A stretch of 11,560 bases of DNA, taken from Verrucomicrobiota bacterium. Lineage in GTDB: Bacteria; Verrucomicrobiota; Verrucomicrobiia; Limisphaerales; UBA1100. The position numbers and the translations under genes were made by a program. This document shows positions 1-5,877 of the stretch, one piece after another; positions within the stretch are counted from its first letter, which is position 1; the number at the start of each line of letters is the position of its first letter. The notes beneath the pieces were generated by a model. That model searched no databases. It saw only the letters and a list, made by a program, of their open reading frames with translations, and had not been told where the DNA came from. The stretch is taken from positions 1 through 11,560 of the forward strand of contig JAPKEI010000058.1 of the NCBI GenBank assembly GCA_028872685.1, in the 5' to 3' direction.

Positions 1-47
1 CCCAACACACCGGCCGCGCGCCTGCCAAGTAATTTTTCAAAACCCGC

Positions 48-1358
48 GTGGACTCCGGTAAACCTCTCGATCAAGCCCTGATCTTTCGCACATGGCTGCC
101 CCTGGCCGCCAGCTGGCTCCTCATGGGTGCCGAGCTGCCGCTGCTCAGCGCGGTGGTGGCGCGTTTGGCCGATCCGGATGTGCACATGGCGGCGTACAGT
201 GGCATTGTGTTTCCACTGGCACTGGTGATCGAGTCGCCCATCATCATGCTCCTCACTGCGTCCACAGCGCTGAGCCGCAACTCACGGGCATACAAAAAAA
301 TGTGGCGGATGATGACGTGGATGAGCGTGGTGCTCACGTTGGGGCACGTGGCGATCGCCTTTACACCACTATATGATTTTGTTGCGCGAACCATCATCGG
401 CGCGCCGGAAGACATCATCGAGCCCGGCCGCATAGGCCTGCAAATCATGACGCCGTGGACGTGGGCGATCGCGCATCGGCGGTTCAACCAAGGCGTACTC
501 ATTCGCTTTGGTCAATCCGGCGCGGTGGGCTGGGGCACGGCGATGCGATTGCTTGCGGATGTGATTGTCCTTGCCATCGGGTTTATGTTGCACGACATCG
601 CCGGCATCGTGGTGGCCACGGCGGCGGTGGGGGCGGGTGTGTTGGCGGAGGCGGCGTATATTCACTGGAAAGTACAGGCGGTGATCACCGGCCCATTGCG
701 CGAGGCAAAGGGGCCGGCCATTACTCAGCGGGAAGTGATCTTGTTTTACTTGCCGATCGCCTTTGCGCCCACCATCGGTTTGCTGGGCCAGCCGATGCTC
801 ACCGGTGCGATGAGCCGGATGGATGTGCCGATGCTCACGCTGGCGGTGTGGCCCACGGTGAACAGCCTCATCTTCATGCTGCGTTCCGCCGGAATTGCAT
901 ACACCGAAGTGGTGGTGGCACTGCTCGATCGCCCCAATGGCCTGCTCAAGTTGCGACGATTCACAGTGTGGCTGAGCCTCACACTGAGCGTGCCGTTGTT
1001 GGTGCTGTGCACCACGCCGCTGATTGATATTTGGTTTGAACGCTTCATCGGACTGCGACCGGAACTGGCCGGGCTCGGCAAATCGGCGTTGTGGTTTGCG
1101 GTGTTGATGCCGCCAGTCACCACGTGGTGTTGTTATTTTGAGGGCCTGCTCATCCATCACAAACGCAGCGGAGCAGTGACGGAGGCGGTGGTGTTTTACA
1201 TCGTCACACTGTTTGGCTTCCTGTTTTTTGCCGTTAAAAACCAAAGCATACCCGGCCTGAATGCGGCGGTGTGCGCAATGACGCTGGGCGGCATCGCACA
1301 AACACTCTGGCTCTGGCGGCGCAGTCACGGCATCGCCCGCGAATATTTGGAGAAATAA
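48..1358 (+). CDS. MOP-superfamily (ANKH/MATE-like) membrane transporter
   Basis: A 436-residue integral membrane protein with about twelve hydrophobic segments (roughly residues 15-40, 48-72, 88-110, 131-145, 165-182, 185-205, 229-250, 262-285, 306-326, 346-368, 378-396, 402-424). Two halves separated by a basic loop near residues 208-228, and the motif FYLPIAFAPTIGLLGQPM opening the second half, suit the MOP flippase fold. From memory the pattern resembles animal ANKH (pyrophosphate/citrate exporter) and MATE exporters: MAAYSGIVFPLALVIESP in the first half, ERFIGL followed by a VPPVT-like turn in the second. This is family-level recognition, not an alignment. The start is GTG at 48, the only usual start codon between the in-frame TAA at 30-32 and the first helix; no ribosome-binding site precedes it. 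The substrate cannot be told. No partner gene is adjacent, and the next gene starts 90 bp downstream. Confidence 0.72.
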   Translation: MDSGKPLDQALIFRTWLPLAASWLLMGAELPLLSAVVARLADPDVHMAAYSGIVFPLALVIESPIIMLLTASTALSRNSRAYKKMWRMMTWMSVVLTLGHVAIAFTPLYDFVARTIIGAPEDIIEPGRIGLQIMTPWTWAIAHRRFNQGVLIRFGQSGAVGWGTAMRLLADVIVLAIGFMLHDIAGIVVATAAVGAGVLAEAAYIHWKVQAVITGPLREAKGPAITQREVILFYLPIAFAPTIGLLGQPMLTGAMSRMDVPMLTLAVWPTVNSLIFMLRSAGIAYTEVVVALLDRPNGLLKLRRFTVWLSLTLSVPLLVLCTTPLIDIWFERFIGLRPELAGLGKSALWFAVLMPPVTTWCCYFEGLLIHHKRSGAVTEAVVFYIVTLFGFLFFAVKNQSIPGLNAAVCAMTLGGIAQTLWLWRRSHGIAREYLEK

Positions 1359-1405
1359 CAGGCCGAGCCCCGGTATTCCTCTCACGCGCTAATCAAACAC
1401 ATTCG

Positions 1406-1433
1406 ACTTTTAACTTTCCACTTCTGACTTTTT
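1406..1433 (+). repeat. Four tandem 7-bp ACTTYYN repeats
   Basis: Four contiguous heptamers, ACTTTTA, ACTTTCC, ACTTCTG and ACTTTTT, lie 16 bp before the amidohydrolase start. The first four bases are invariant and the rest pyrimidine-rich. Heptameric short tandem repeats of this sort are known between genes in several phyla. Whether it acts as a 5' UTR element or is neutral cannot be told. Confidence 0.6.
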
Positions 1434-1448
1434 CCATTTAATCACGGC

Positions 1449-2342
1449 ATGACCCGTCGCGAAGCCATCACTCTCTCCGCCGCCGCACTCGCTGGCTGCG
1501 CCACGCCCGGAAGTTCAAGCCGAGGTTACATTGATGCCCACAGCCATATTTGGACCCCAGACGTCCAACACTTTCCCCTCGCACTCGGCAAAACCATCGC
1601 CGATCTAAAGCCGCTCAGTTTCACACCCGAAACCCTCATCGAACTTGGCAAAACCGAAGAGGTCACGCGGCACGTCCTCATTTCACACGGGCCTTTTTAC
1701 GGATTCAACAATGATTACCTCATTCACGCTGCCAAAAAATACCCGGGCGTGTTCGCCATCGTCGGCGCGATGGATCCCGCGCTGGATCGCATCCCCGTCC
1801 GCATGATTGCCAACCGCCGGCTCGGCATCACCGGCTACCGCATCCTGCCCAATAATAACACCAACTGGTTGCAAGCCGCTCCCATGCAAACCATGTGGCG
1901 TACCGGTGCAAAGGAAGGCATTGCAATGTGCCCGCTCATCAATCCAAAACACATCGTCGGCCTCGGCCCGATGTGCGAAAAATTTCCAGACACAACCGTT
2001 GTCATCGACCACTGCGCACGCATCGACACGCAGCACGAAACCGAACTGAACCAACTCTGCGCCCTCGCAAAACACAAAAATGTGCACGTAAAAATTTCCG
2101 CCTTCTACGCCTTCGGCGCGAAGCAACCGCCGTACCTCGAACAAATTTCAAAAATCAAACGCCTCTTCGAAGCCTTCGGCCCGCGCCGCCTCATGTGGGC
2201 CAGCGATTGCCCGTACCAGTTGGATGGTGAAAATACATACGCCGCCTCCATTGCGCTGGTGCGGGACAAGTTGAATTTCGTTACCGACGAAGACAAACAA
2301 TGGCTCTTGCGGCGCACGGCGGAGAAAGTGTTTTTCGGCTAA
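1449..2342 (+). CDS. Tat-exported lipoprotein amidohydrolase (amidohydrolase_2 family)
   Basis: A 297-residue metal-dependent hydrolase of the amidohydrolase-related TIM-barrel family (PF04909 type, which includes lactonases and decarboxylases). The N-terminus has a twin arginine (R3 R4), a short hydrophobic stretch and a lipobox L14-A15-G16-C17, so the protein is probably exported folded by Tat and lipid-anchored at C17. The barrel starts directly after: H31-S-H33 on strand 1 is the metal-binding HxH, H188 (in IDHCARID) and K215/H213 lie on later strands, and D253 in WASDCPYQ is the usual strand-8 catalytic Asp. The length is normal for the family with a short signal. The substrate is unknown; lactone or carboxylate hydrolysis would be typical. 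The start is ATG at 1449 with no clear Shine-Dalgarno. The stop (TAA) overlaps the stop of the convergent polymerase gene. Confidence 0.85.
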   Translation: MTRREAITLSAAALAGCATPGSSSRGYIDAHSHIWTPDVQHFPLALGKTIADLKPLSFTPETLIELGKTEEVTRHVLISHGPFYGFNNDYLIHAAKKYPGVFAIVGAMDPALDRIPVRMIANRRLGITGYRILPNNNTNWLQAAPMQTMWRTGAKEGIAMCPLINPKHIVGLGPMCEKFPDTTVVIDHCARIDTQHETELNQLCALAKHKNVHVKISAFYAFGAKQPPYLEQISKIKRLFEAFGPRRLMWASDCPYQLDGENTYAASIALVRDKLNFVTDEDKQWLLRRTAEKVFFG

Positions 2343-3640
2343 GAATGATGCTGGCTCAGCCGCTCGAGCTTTTCACCCCATAACTTTTGCGCCATCTCGC
2401 GGGCGGGGACGAAGGGACACTTCGACTTCGGATTTGCGTGCGTGATGTCCTGATGGCGCAGGGCGTATTGCGAGCCGGTGAGCACGGCATCGCTGCCCCA
2501 TTGGCTTTCGAGCCGCTGCATCGCCGAATCCAACGCGCCCCAGCGTTCGGCGTCGGTAGTGCCCCACAGCGTCGGCTGTGTGTCCAGTGGTTTGAGGTTG
2601 CAAAAACTAAGGCGAATCTGCCGCACCGGTTCCGCGTGGCCGGCCATGGTTTCATCGAAGAGCTGCTCGAGCACGGCGTTGATGGTGGAGTTGAGAAACT
2701 GTGGATGATCAAACCGATGCCCCGCGCCGCTCTCGGTGAAATCCGTGAAGCGAATCACCAAGCTCATCTCGCGCGCCTGCAAACCCTCGCGCCGTAGTTG
2801 GCCGATCATCCGTGTGCTTTCGCTCAGCGCGAAAATCAGCGCCGCCTCATAATCCGGCTCGTCAAACGGCAGCGTGGTACTGCTGGAAATCGTCGTGCGA
2901 TCCTTCACCTCCAGCAGCAGCGGCTCGTTCCAATGCCCGTTGGCGAACAACCAAAGTTGCTGGCCCCAAATGCCGAACTTTTGTTTCAACATCGTGGACG
3001 GCAGACGCGCCACATCGCCAAACGTCCGCGCGCCCAACACCGCCAACGAACGCTCGCGCCGCTTGCCCACACCTGCCAATTCACTTACGTGCCGATCGGC
3101 TAGAAATTCTTTTTCGCAATCCGGCGGCACTTCCACAAAACCCGGCTTGGCCGCGCTGGTCGCCAGCTTTGCCATCCACGTGCTGCGCCCGAGGCCCGCC
3201 GACACCGGCAACTGCAGCTCATCCTGAATTCGTGCGCGCAAGCCGTTCACATAATCCGCCGCCGTCACCGTGCGCCACACGTGTCGGTCCATCGTGGTTA
3301 GATCGAGAAAGCCTTCGTCGATGGACATCGGCACCAGAGTGGGCGAGTAGTCCTCCATGATTTCAAACATCGCCTTCGAGAGTCGACGATATTCATCATA
3401 TTGCGGCCGCGCCAATACCCCGTGCGGGCACGCGCGCTTCGCCTCGAAACATGCCATGCCCGTATGAATCCCAAACCGTTTCGCCTGGCGATTTGCGGCG
3501 ATGACAATCCCATCCCCACGTCGGCCGCCGCCCACCCACACCGGGCGGCCCGACAACGATGCATCCAGCGCCACCTCACAACTGGCAAAAAAGGTGTCGC
3601 CATCAACATGTAAAATTCGACTGGGCTGCCGCAAAATCAT
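2339..3640 (-). CDS. dinB: Y-family translesion DNA polymerase (Pol IV / DinB type)
   Basis: A 433-residue error-prone polymerase that copies past damaged template bases. The palm/fingers region starts with HVDGDTFFASCE: D13 is the first metal ligand and F18 sits at the steric-gate position. The second catalytic pair is D108-E109 in MSIDEGFLD. VSAGLGRSTWMAKLATSAAKPG (147-167) is typical of Pol IV, the thumb has a helix-hairpin-helix (LAGVGKRRERSLAVLGARTF, 188-207), and a little-finger domain follows from about 245. All catalytic acids are present, so this is not an ImuB-type inactive paralogue. No clear C-terminal clamp-binding QLxLF motif is visible. I chose ATG at 3640 over the upstream in-frame GTG at 3673 because AGAGGA lies about 6 bases before this ATG and the protein then begins near the first strand. 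No recognisable LexA box was found. The 3' end overlaps the convergent amidohydrolase gene by 3 bp. Confidence 0.9.
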   Translation of the reverse strand: MILRQPSRILHVDGDTFFASCEVALDASLSGRPVWVGGGRRGDGIVIAANRQAKRFGIHTGMACFEAKRACPHGVLARPQYDEYRRLSKAMFEIMEDYSPTLVPMSIDEGFLDLTTMDRHVWRTVTAADYVNGLRARIQDELQLPVSAGLGRSTWMAKLATSAAKPGFVEVPPDCEKEFLADRHVSELAGVGKRRERSLAVLGARTFGDVARLPSTMLKQKFGIWGQQLWLFANGHWNEPLLLEVKDRTTISSSTTLPFDEPDYEAALIFALSESTRMIGQLRREGLQAREMSLVIRFTDFTESGAGHRFDHPQFLNSTINAVLEQLFDETMAGHAEPVRQIRLSFCNLKPLDTQPTLWGTTDAERWGALDSAMQRLESQWGSDAVLTGSQYALRHQDITHANPKSKCPFVPAREMAQKLWGEKLERLSQHHS

Positions 3641-3645
3641 CGGGA

Positions 3646-3652
3646 ATCCTCT
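3646..3652 (-). promoter_or_regulatory. Ribosome-binding site of the polymerase gene
   Basis: Read on the - strand, GAGAGGA sits 5 bases before the second start ATG (3638-3640). This is one of the few good Shine-Dalgarno sites in the window and decides the start in favour of this ATG over the GTG 33 bases upstream. Confidence 0.6.
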
Positions 3653-3735
3653 CCACTCTCCGCGCAAAATCACGCGCTGTCAATGTGAGTGAAAAGGTGG
3701 GACAAAGAAGGTCCCTTCAGGAAATGACCAAGCCC

Positions 3736-3768
3736 AAAATCTCCAATAACCAAATTAGGATTTGGAGA
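3736..3768 (-). terminator. Weak candidate terminator after the small membrane protein gene
   Basis: On the - strand TCTCCAA pairs with TTGGAGA (3762-3768 with 3740-3746, 7 bp, 15-nt loop) and is followed by TTTT. A second hairpin, CCAAAT/ATTTGG with a 4-nt loop (3750-3765), overlaps and excludes the first. The stem is short and AT-rich, so termination may be partial. The position, between the 58-residue gene and the polymerase gene on the same strand, fits. Confidence 0.35.
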
Positions 3769-3792
3769 ATTTAACTTTGGGGTTGTTTGAGC

Positions 3793-3969
3793 CTAGTGCT
3801 CTTCCTCGACGAGGCAACCGTACTTGGCGAAGGCGTAAATGAAGCCGACGAGATAGGCAAAAAGCGGCACCATCGAGAGGAGCCCATCGCCCTTTACCAT
3901 AATGAGAATGGTCACTCCCATCGCCACGGCCATGGCGAGGATAACTGCAAATGCCTTGAAAAATTGCAT
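3793..3969 (-). CDS. 58-residue two-helix membrane protein
   Basis: A short ORF read from ATG at 3969 to TAG at 3793. It starts MQFFKAFAVILAMAVAMGVT and ends FAKYGCLVEEEH. Two hydrophobic helices (about residues 5-25 and 30-49) are separated by a KGDG turn, and the tail is acidic. I do not recognise the family. The support for coding is the amphipathic layout, use of G/C in third positions, and the location 43 bp downstream of the LRR lipoprotein gene on the same strand, which suggests cotranscription. No Shine-Dalgarno is visible. An overlapping longer frame (to 4006) lacks membrane or domain character and looks like a shadow. Confidence 0.65.
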   Translation of the reverse strand: MQFFKAFAVILAMAVAMGVTILIMVKGDGLLSMVPLFAYLVGFIYAFAKYGCLVEEEH

Positions 3970-4012
3970 ACGCGGCGGACTCTAGCCCAATGGGAGCGCG
4001 GTTCAAGCCTTA

Positions 4013-4468
4013 TTAATAGCGCACCTGCACGCCCGGCAGCGCGGATTTGAGCTCCGCCACGCCGGTATCAGTCACCTTGGTGGGGTATAGAAAAATATGC
4101 CGCAGTGACTTCACGGCCGCAAGATGCTTGAGACCGGCATCGGTAATCTGTGTGTCAGCAAGGCTAATGATGCGCAATTGCGTGAGTGTCCGCAGATGCG
4201 CCAGCCCTTCATCGCCCACTCCCGTTTTGGCGAGATACAATTCGCGCAACTGCATGTGCTTTGCGATCGCCACCAAGTCTGCATTGGCAATGGCTTTGTT
4301 GGAAAGATCGAGATAGGTGATGCGTCCGCGATTGTCTTTTTTCACTCCCGCTTCGCCTGCTTGGGAAATCAACCATTCATCATCGCCGCCGCCAGTGTTG
4401 CCCGAGCCGCCCGTGGGCGTGTCGCAGCCGACAATCACACAAGCCATTGCCAAAACAAAAAATCTCAT
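4013..4468 (-). CDS. Small leucine-rich-repeat lipoprotein
   Basis: A 151-residue secreted lipoprotein. The signal peptide is residues 1-14 with lipobox I12-V13-G14-C15, followed by a Gly/Ser/Thr-rich linker (17-29). Then come about four LRRs with a 24-residue period: 50-72, 73-96, 97-120 and 121-144. Examples of the strand motif are LRELYLAKTGVGDEGLAHL and LRIISLADTQITDAGLKHL. This ITDAGLxHL type of LRR is common in long proteins of Planctomycetota and Verrucomicrobiota; here it is almost the whole protein. The likely role is binding a protein or surface ligand at the membrane; there is no catalytic domain. The start is ATG at 4468; the sequence before it has no Shine-Dalgarno. A candidate terminator and promoter lie in its upstream region, and the 58-residue membrane protein gene follows 43 bp downstream. 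Confidence 0.85.
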   Translation of the reverse strand: MRFFVLAMACVIVGCDTPTGGSGNTGGGDDEWLISQAGEAGVKKDNRGRITYLDLSNKAIANADLVAIAKHMQLRELYLAKTGVGDEGLAHLRTLTQLRIISLADTQITDAGLKHLAAVKSLRHIFLYPTKVTDTGVAELKSALPGVQVRY

Positions 4469-4496
4469 GGCGCGAAGCTACACCAGCCAAGGAGGC

Positions 4497-4517
4497 GGAG
4501 CAACCTTCGGTTGTTCC
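4497..4517. repeat. 9-bp hairpin before the LRR lipoprotein gene
   Basis: GGAGCAACC and GGTTGTTCC form a 9-bp stem (one G-T pair) around a 3-base loop. In the - strand transcript it lies about 28-48 nt before the lipoprotein start codon and directly after a T-rich tract. No T-run follows it in either direction, so it is not an intrinsic terminator; it could be a 5' UTR structure. Confidence 0.5.
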
Positions 4518-4531
4518 AAGAAAAAAAGCAG

Positions 4532-4574
4532 AACAAAAAGAAAAGAGGCGGGCACCAGAAGATGGCAACCCGCC
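4532..4574 (-). terminator. Intrinsic terminator on the - strand
   Basis: On the - strand GGCGGG pairs with CCCGCC (4569-4574 with 4547-4552). An inner CCA/TGG pairing extends it around a TCTTC loop, and TCTTTTCTTTTTG follows directly. This is the best stem-plus-T-tract in the window. It sits about 200 bp past the end of the epimerase gene and about 65 bp before the LRR lipoprotein start. It therefore ends either read-through from the epimerase operon or a short transcript started inside this region. Confidence 0.65.
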
Positions 4575-4652
4575 CCTCGTTCGAGGCATGTCACAGACCA
4601 TTGTATCCTCAACGAAATACTTATCTGACTTGTTGGCTGTACTAAGCCCTCG

Positions 4653-4682
4653 TTAATAATAGTAGAGCAAACCCCGTGCCAA
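4653..4682 (-). promoter_or_regulatory. Candidate sigma70-type promoter on the - strand
   Basis: On the - strand TTGGCA (4677-4682) is followed after 17-18 bases by TTATTA or TATTAA (4653-4659). The predicted start is near 4646. A transcript from here would run about 110 nt to the terminator at 4532-4574, or on into the LRR lipoprotein gene. Both boxes deviate from consensus. Confidence 0.35.
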
Positions 4683-4689
4683 CCCGGGG
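4672..4689 (-). terminator. Weak candidate terminator after the epimerase gene
   Basis: CCCCG and CGGGG form a 5-bp stem with an 8-nt loop; on the - strand it is followed by TTTGCTCTACTATT. GC-rich but short, with a poor T-run. It overlaps the -35 box of the candidate promoter. Confidence 0.25.
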
Positions 4690-4725
4690 CCGCGCAAAAA
4701 CCAACGGGAAAACAATAAAAGTCAA

Positions 4726-4747
4726 ACGCGCGTGAAAAAATGCGCGT
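4726..4747 (-). terminator. Weak hairpin close to the epimerase stop codon
   Basis: ACGCGC and GCGCGT form a 6-bp stem with a 10-nt loop, 26 bp after the stop of the epimerase gene. On the - strand TTGACTTTT follows. It may be a weak terminator or a 3' end stabiliser. Confidence 0.3.
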
Positions 4748-4772
4748 GAAGTTTGCACATTCGGCGCAAAAT

Positions 4773-5876
4773 TTATTCCACCACCAGCACCGGTTCACCC
4801 AACACTTCCATCCGCGGCTGCACGCCCAAGCCGGCCGCGGTGCTGGCGGCGAGGCGGCCGCCTTTGCGTTGCGGCGCGCCTTCGGCGATGCTCGTGGTGA
4901 CGTAGCTGTTGAAGTCCGTGGAGCTGAAGAGCAACTCCGGCGGCGTGCTGTGCGCCAGCGCGGCGATGGCGGCGGTAACGATGTCGCCACCCCAGCTGTC
5001 CTCGATGGTCATCGCGATGCCAAGCTCCACGCAGAGATCGCGCGCTTGTTTTAATTTCGTGAGGCCGCCGAGTTTGCTGATTTTTAGGTTTACCCCATCC
5101 ATCGCGCCATCGGCGTGGCCGCGTAGCAGCGGGGCGAGGCTGTCGATGTTTTCGTCGATAATAAATGGCAAATCCGTGCGGCGGCGGATGGCGAGATTTT
5201 CCTCATATGTGCGGCACGGCTGTTCAATGTACACATCCACCTCGCGCACGGCCCGCACCACACGCGCGGCTTCGTGCATCAACCAGCCAGTGTTGGCGTC
5301 GGCAACAAGCTTGTCGGCAGGTTCCAAAACCGCGCGCGCCTCATGGATTCGCTGAATATCCACATCGGGGTCGCCACCCACTTTGAGTTGAAACCGCCGG
5401 TAACCTTCCTCGCGATACGCGGCAATTTTGCGCGCCATGGCTTCGGGCGATTCCTGCGAGATGGCGCGGTACAAAACAAAGTCATCACCAAAACGACCTC
5501 CGAGCAATTCGCAAACGCTTTGCCCACTCGCCTGTCCGAGCAAATCCCAGCACGCCATATCCAGCGCGCTCTTCACGTAAGGATGGCCTTGCAATGCTTT
5601 GTCCATCAGCCGATTGACGGGGCCGAGCCGCATGGGGTTTTGGCCAATCAAATGCGGCCCCAACTCGCCAATACCCGCGCGCGCACCTTCGGCATACGCC
5701 GGCAAATAAAACGGTCCCAACGGGCACACCTCGCCGTGGCCGGTCAGGCCGGCGTCGGTTTCGAGGGCCACTACGGTACTGTCGAACATTGCCACGGATT
5801 TGCCGCCGGACCATTGGTAGATGCCTTCGTGCAGCGGGAGATCAACTTGATAAACTTGGATGCGCGTGATTTTCAT
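4773..5876 (-). CDS. Enolase-superfamily epimerase/dehydratase (hydroxyproline-betaine epimerase-like)
   Basis: A 367-residue member of the mandelate racemase/muconate lactonising group. A capping domain (about 1-120) is followed by the barrel. K165 in FQLKVGG and K265 in NLKISKLGGL are the two opposed acid/base lysines; D193, E218 and D241 (VADAN, IEQP, IIDEN) are the Mg2+ ligands. Two lysines suit 1,1-proton transfer, so racemisation/epimerisation or dehydration of a proline-like substrate is expected. The EDSWGGDIVTAA segment (292-303) resembles, from memory, 4-hydroxyproline-betaine 2-epimerase (HpbD), and MKITRIQVYQVDLPL resembles cis-3-hydroxyproline dehydratase. I cannot decide between them. 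ATG at 5876 is chosen: it lies 1 bp after the oxidase stop (TGA-A-ATG) and matches family N-termini, while the upstream alternative at 5900 is TTG and would overlap the oxidase gene. Translational coupling with the oxidase is likely. Confidence 0.87.
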   Translation of the reverse strand: MKITRIQVYQVDLPLHEGIYQWSGGKSVAMFDSTVVALETDAGLTGHGEVCPLGPFYLPAYAEGARAGIGELGPHLIGQNPMRLGPVNRLMDKALQGHPYVKSALDMACWDLLGQASGQSVCELLGGRFGDDFVLYRAISQESPEAMARKIAAYREEGYRRFQLKVGGDPDVDIQRIHEARAVLEPADKLVADANTGWLMHEAARVVRAVREVDVYIEQPCRTYEENLAIRRRTDLPFIIDENIDSLAPLLRGHADGAMDGVNLKISKLGGLTKLKQARDLCVELGIAMTIEDSWGGDIVTAAIAALAHSTPPELLFSSTDFNSYVTTSIAEGAPQRKGGRLAASTAAGLGVQPRMEVLGEPVLVVE

Positions 5877-5877
5877 T

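Larger units (their letters stand above)
4469..4772. other. Gene-free region of 304 bp
   Basis: No convincing protein gene is present. It holds, from right to left on the - strand, two weak hairpins after the epimerase gene, a candidate promoter, a good intrinsic terminator and a further perfect-looking hairpin just before the LRR lipoprotein start. A - strand frame starting at ATG 4601, preceded by GAGG 5 bases upstream, runs through the terminator and past the lipoprotein start. Its residue content is Cys/Ser/Phe-rich and I do not call it a gene. A CCTCG-TT-CGAGG palindrome lies at 4575-4586. Confidence 0.6.

Noticed and set aside
455..1027. A 190-codon + strand frame inside the transporter gene
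   Set aside because: Gly/His/Arg-rich shadow in another frame of the same gene.
369..1385. A 338-codon open frame on the - strand opposite the transporter gene
   Set aside because: It is rich in His, Arg and Gln with no domain or membrane pattern, as expected for the antisense of a GC-rich membrane protein gene. The + strand frame is clearly the real one.
2387..3360. Several + strand frames opposite the polymerase gene
   Set aside because: The polymerase frame has all catalytic motifs; the opposite frames are Pro/Arg/Ser-rich with no recognisable features.
3675..3685. A TTGACA sequence on the - strand before the polymerase gene as a -35 box
   Set aside because: No acceptable -10 box occurs 16-19 bp downstream; that stretch is GC-rich and holds the start region.
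3755..4006. An 83-codon - strand frame overlapping the 58-residue gene
   Set aside because: It is His/Arg/Gly-rich without structure; the other frame gives two clean membrane helices.
4478..4990. A - strand 170-codon frame covering the epimerase end and the intergenic region
   Set aside because: It overlaps the well-supported epimerase frame, starts inside it and has a low-complexity Arg/Ser/Pro start.
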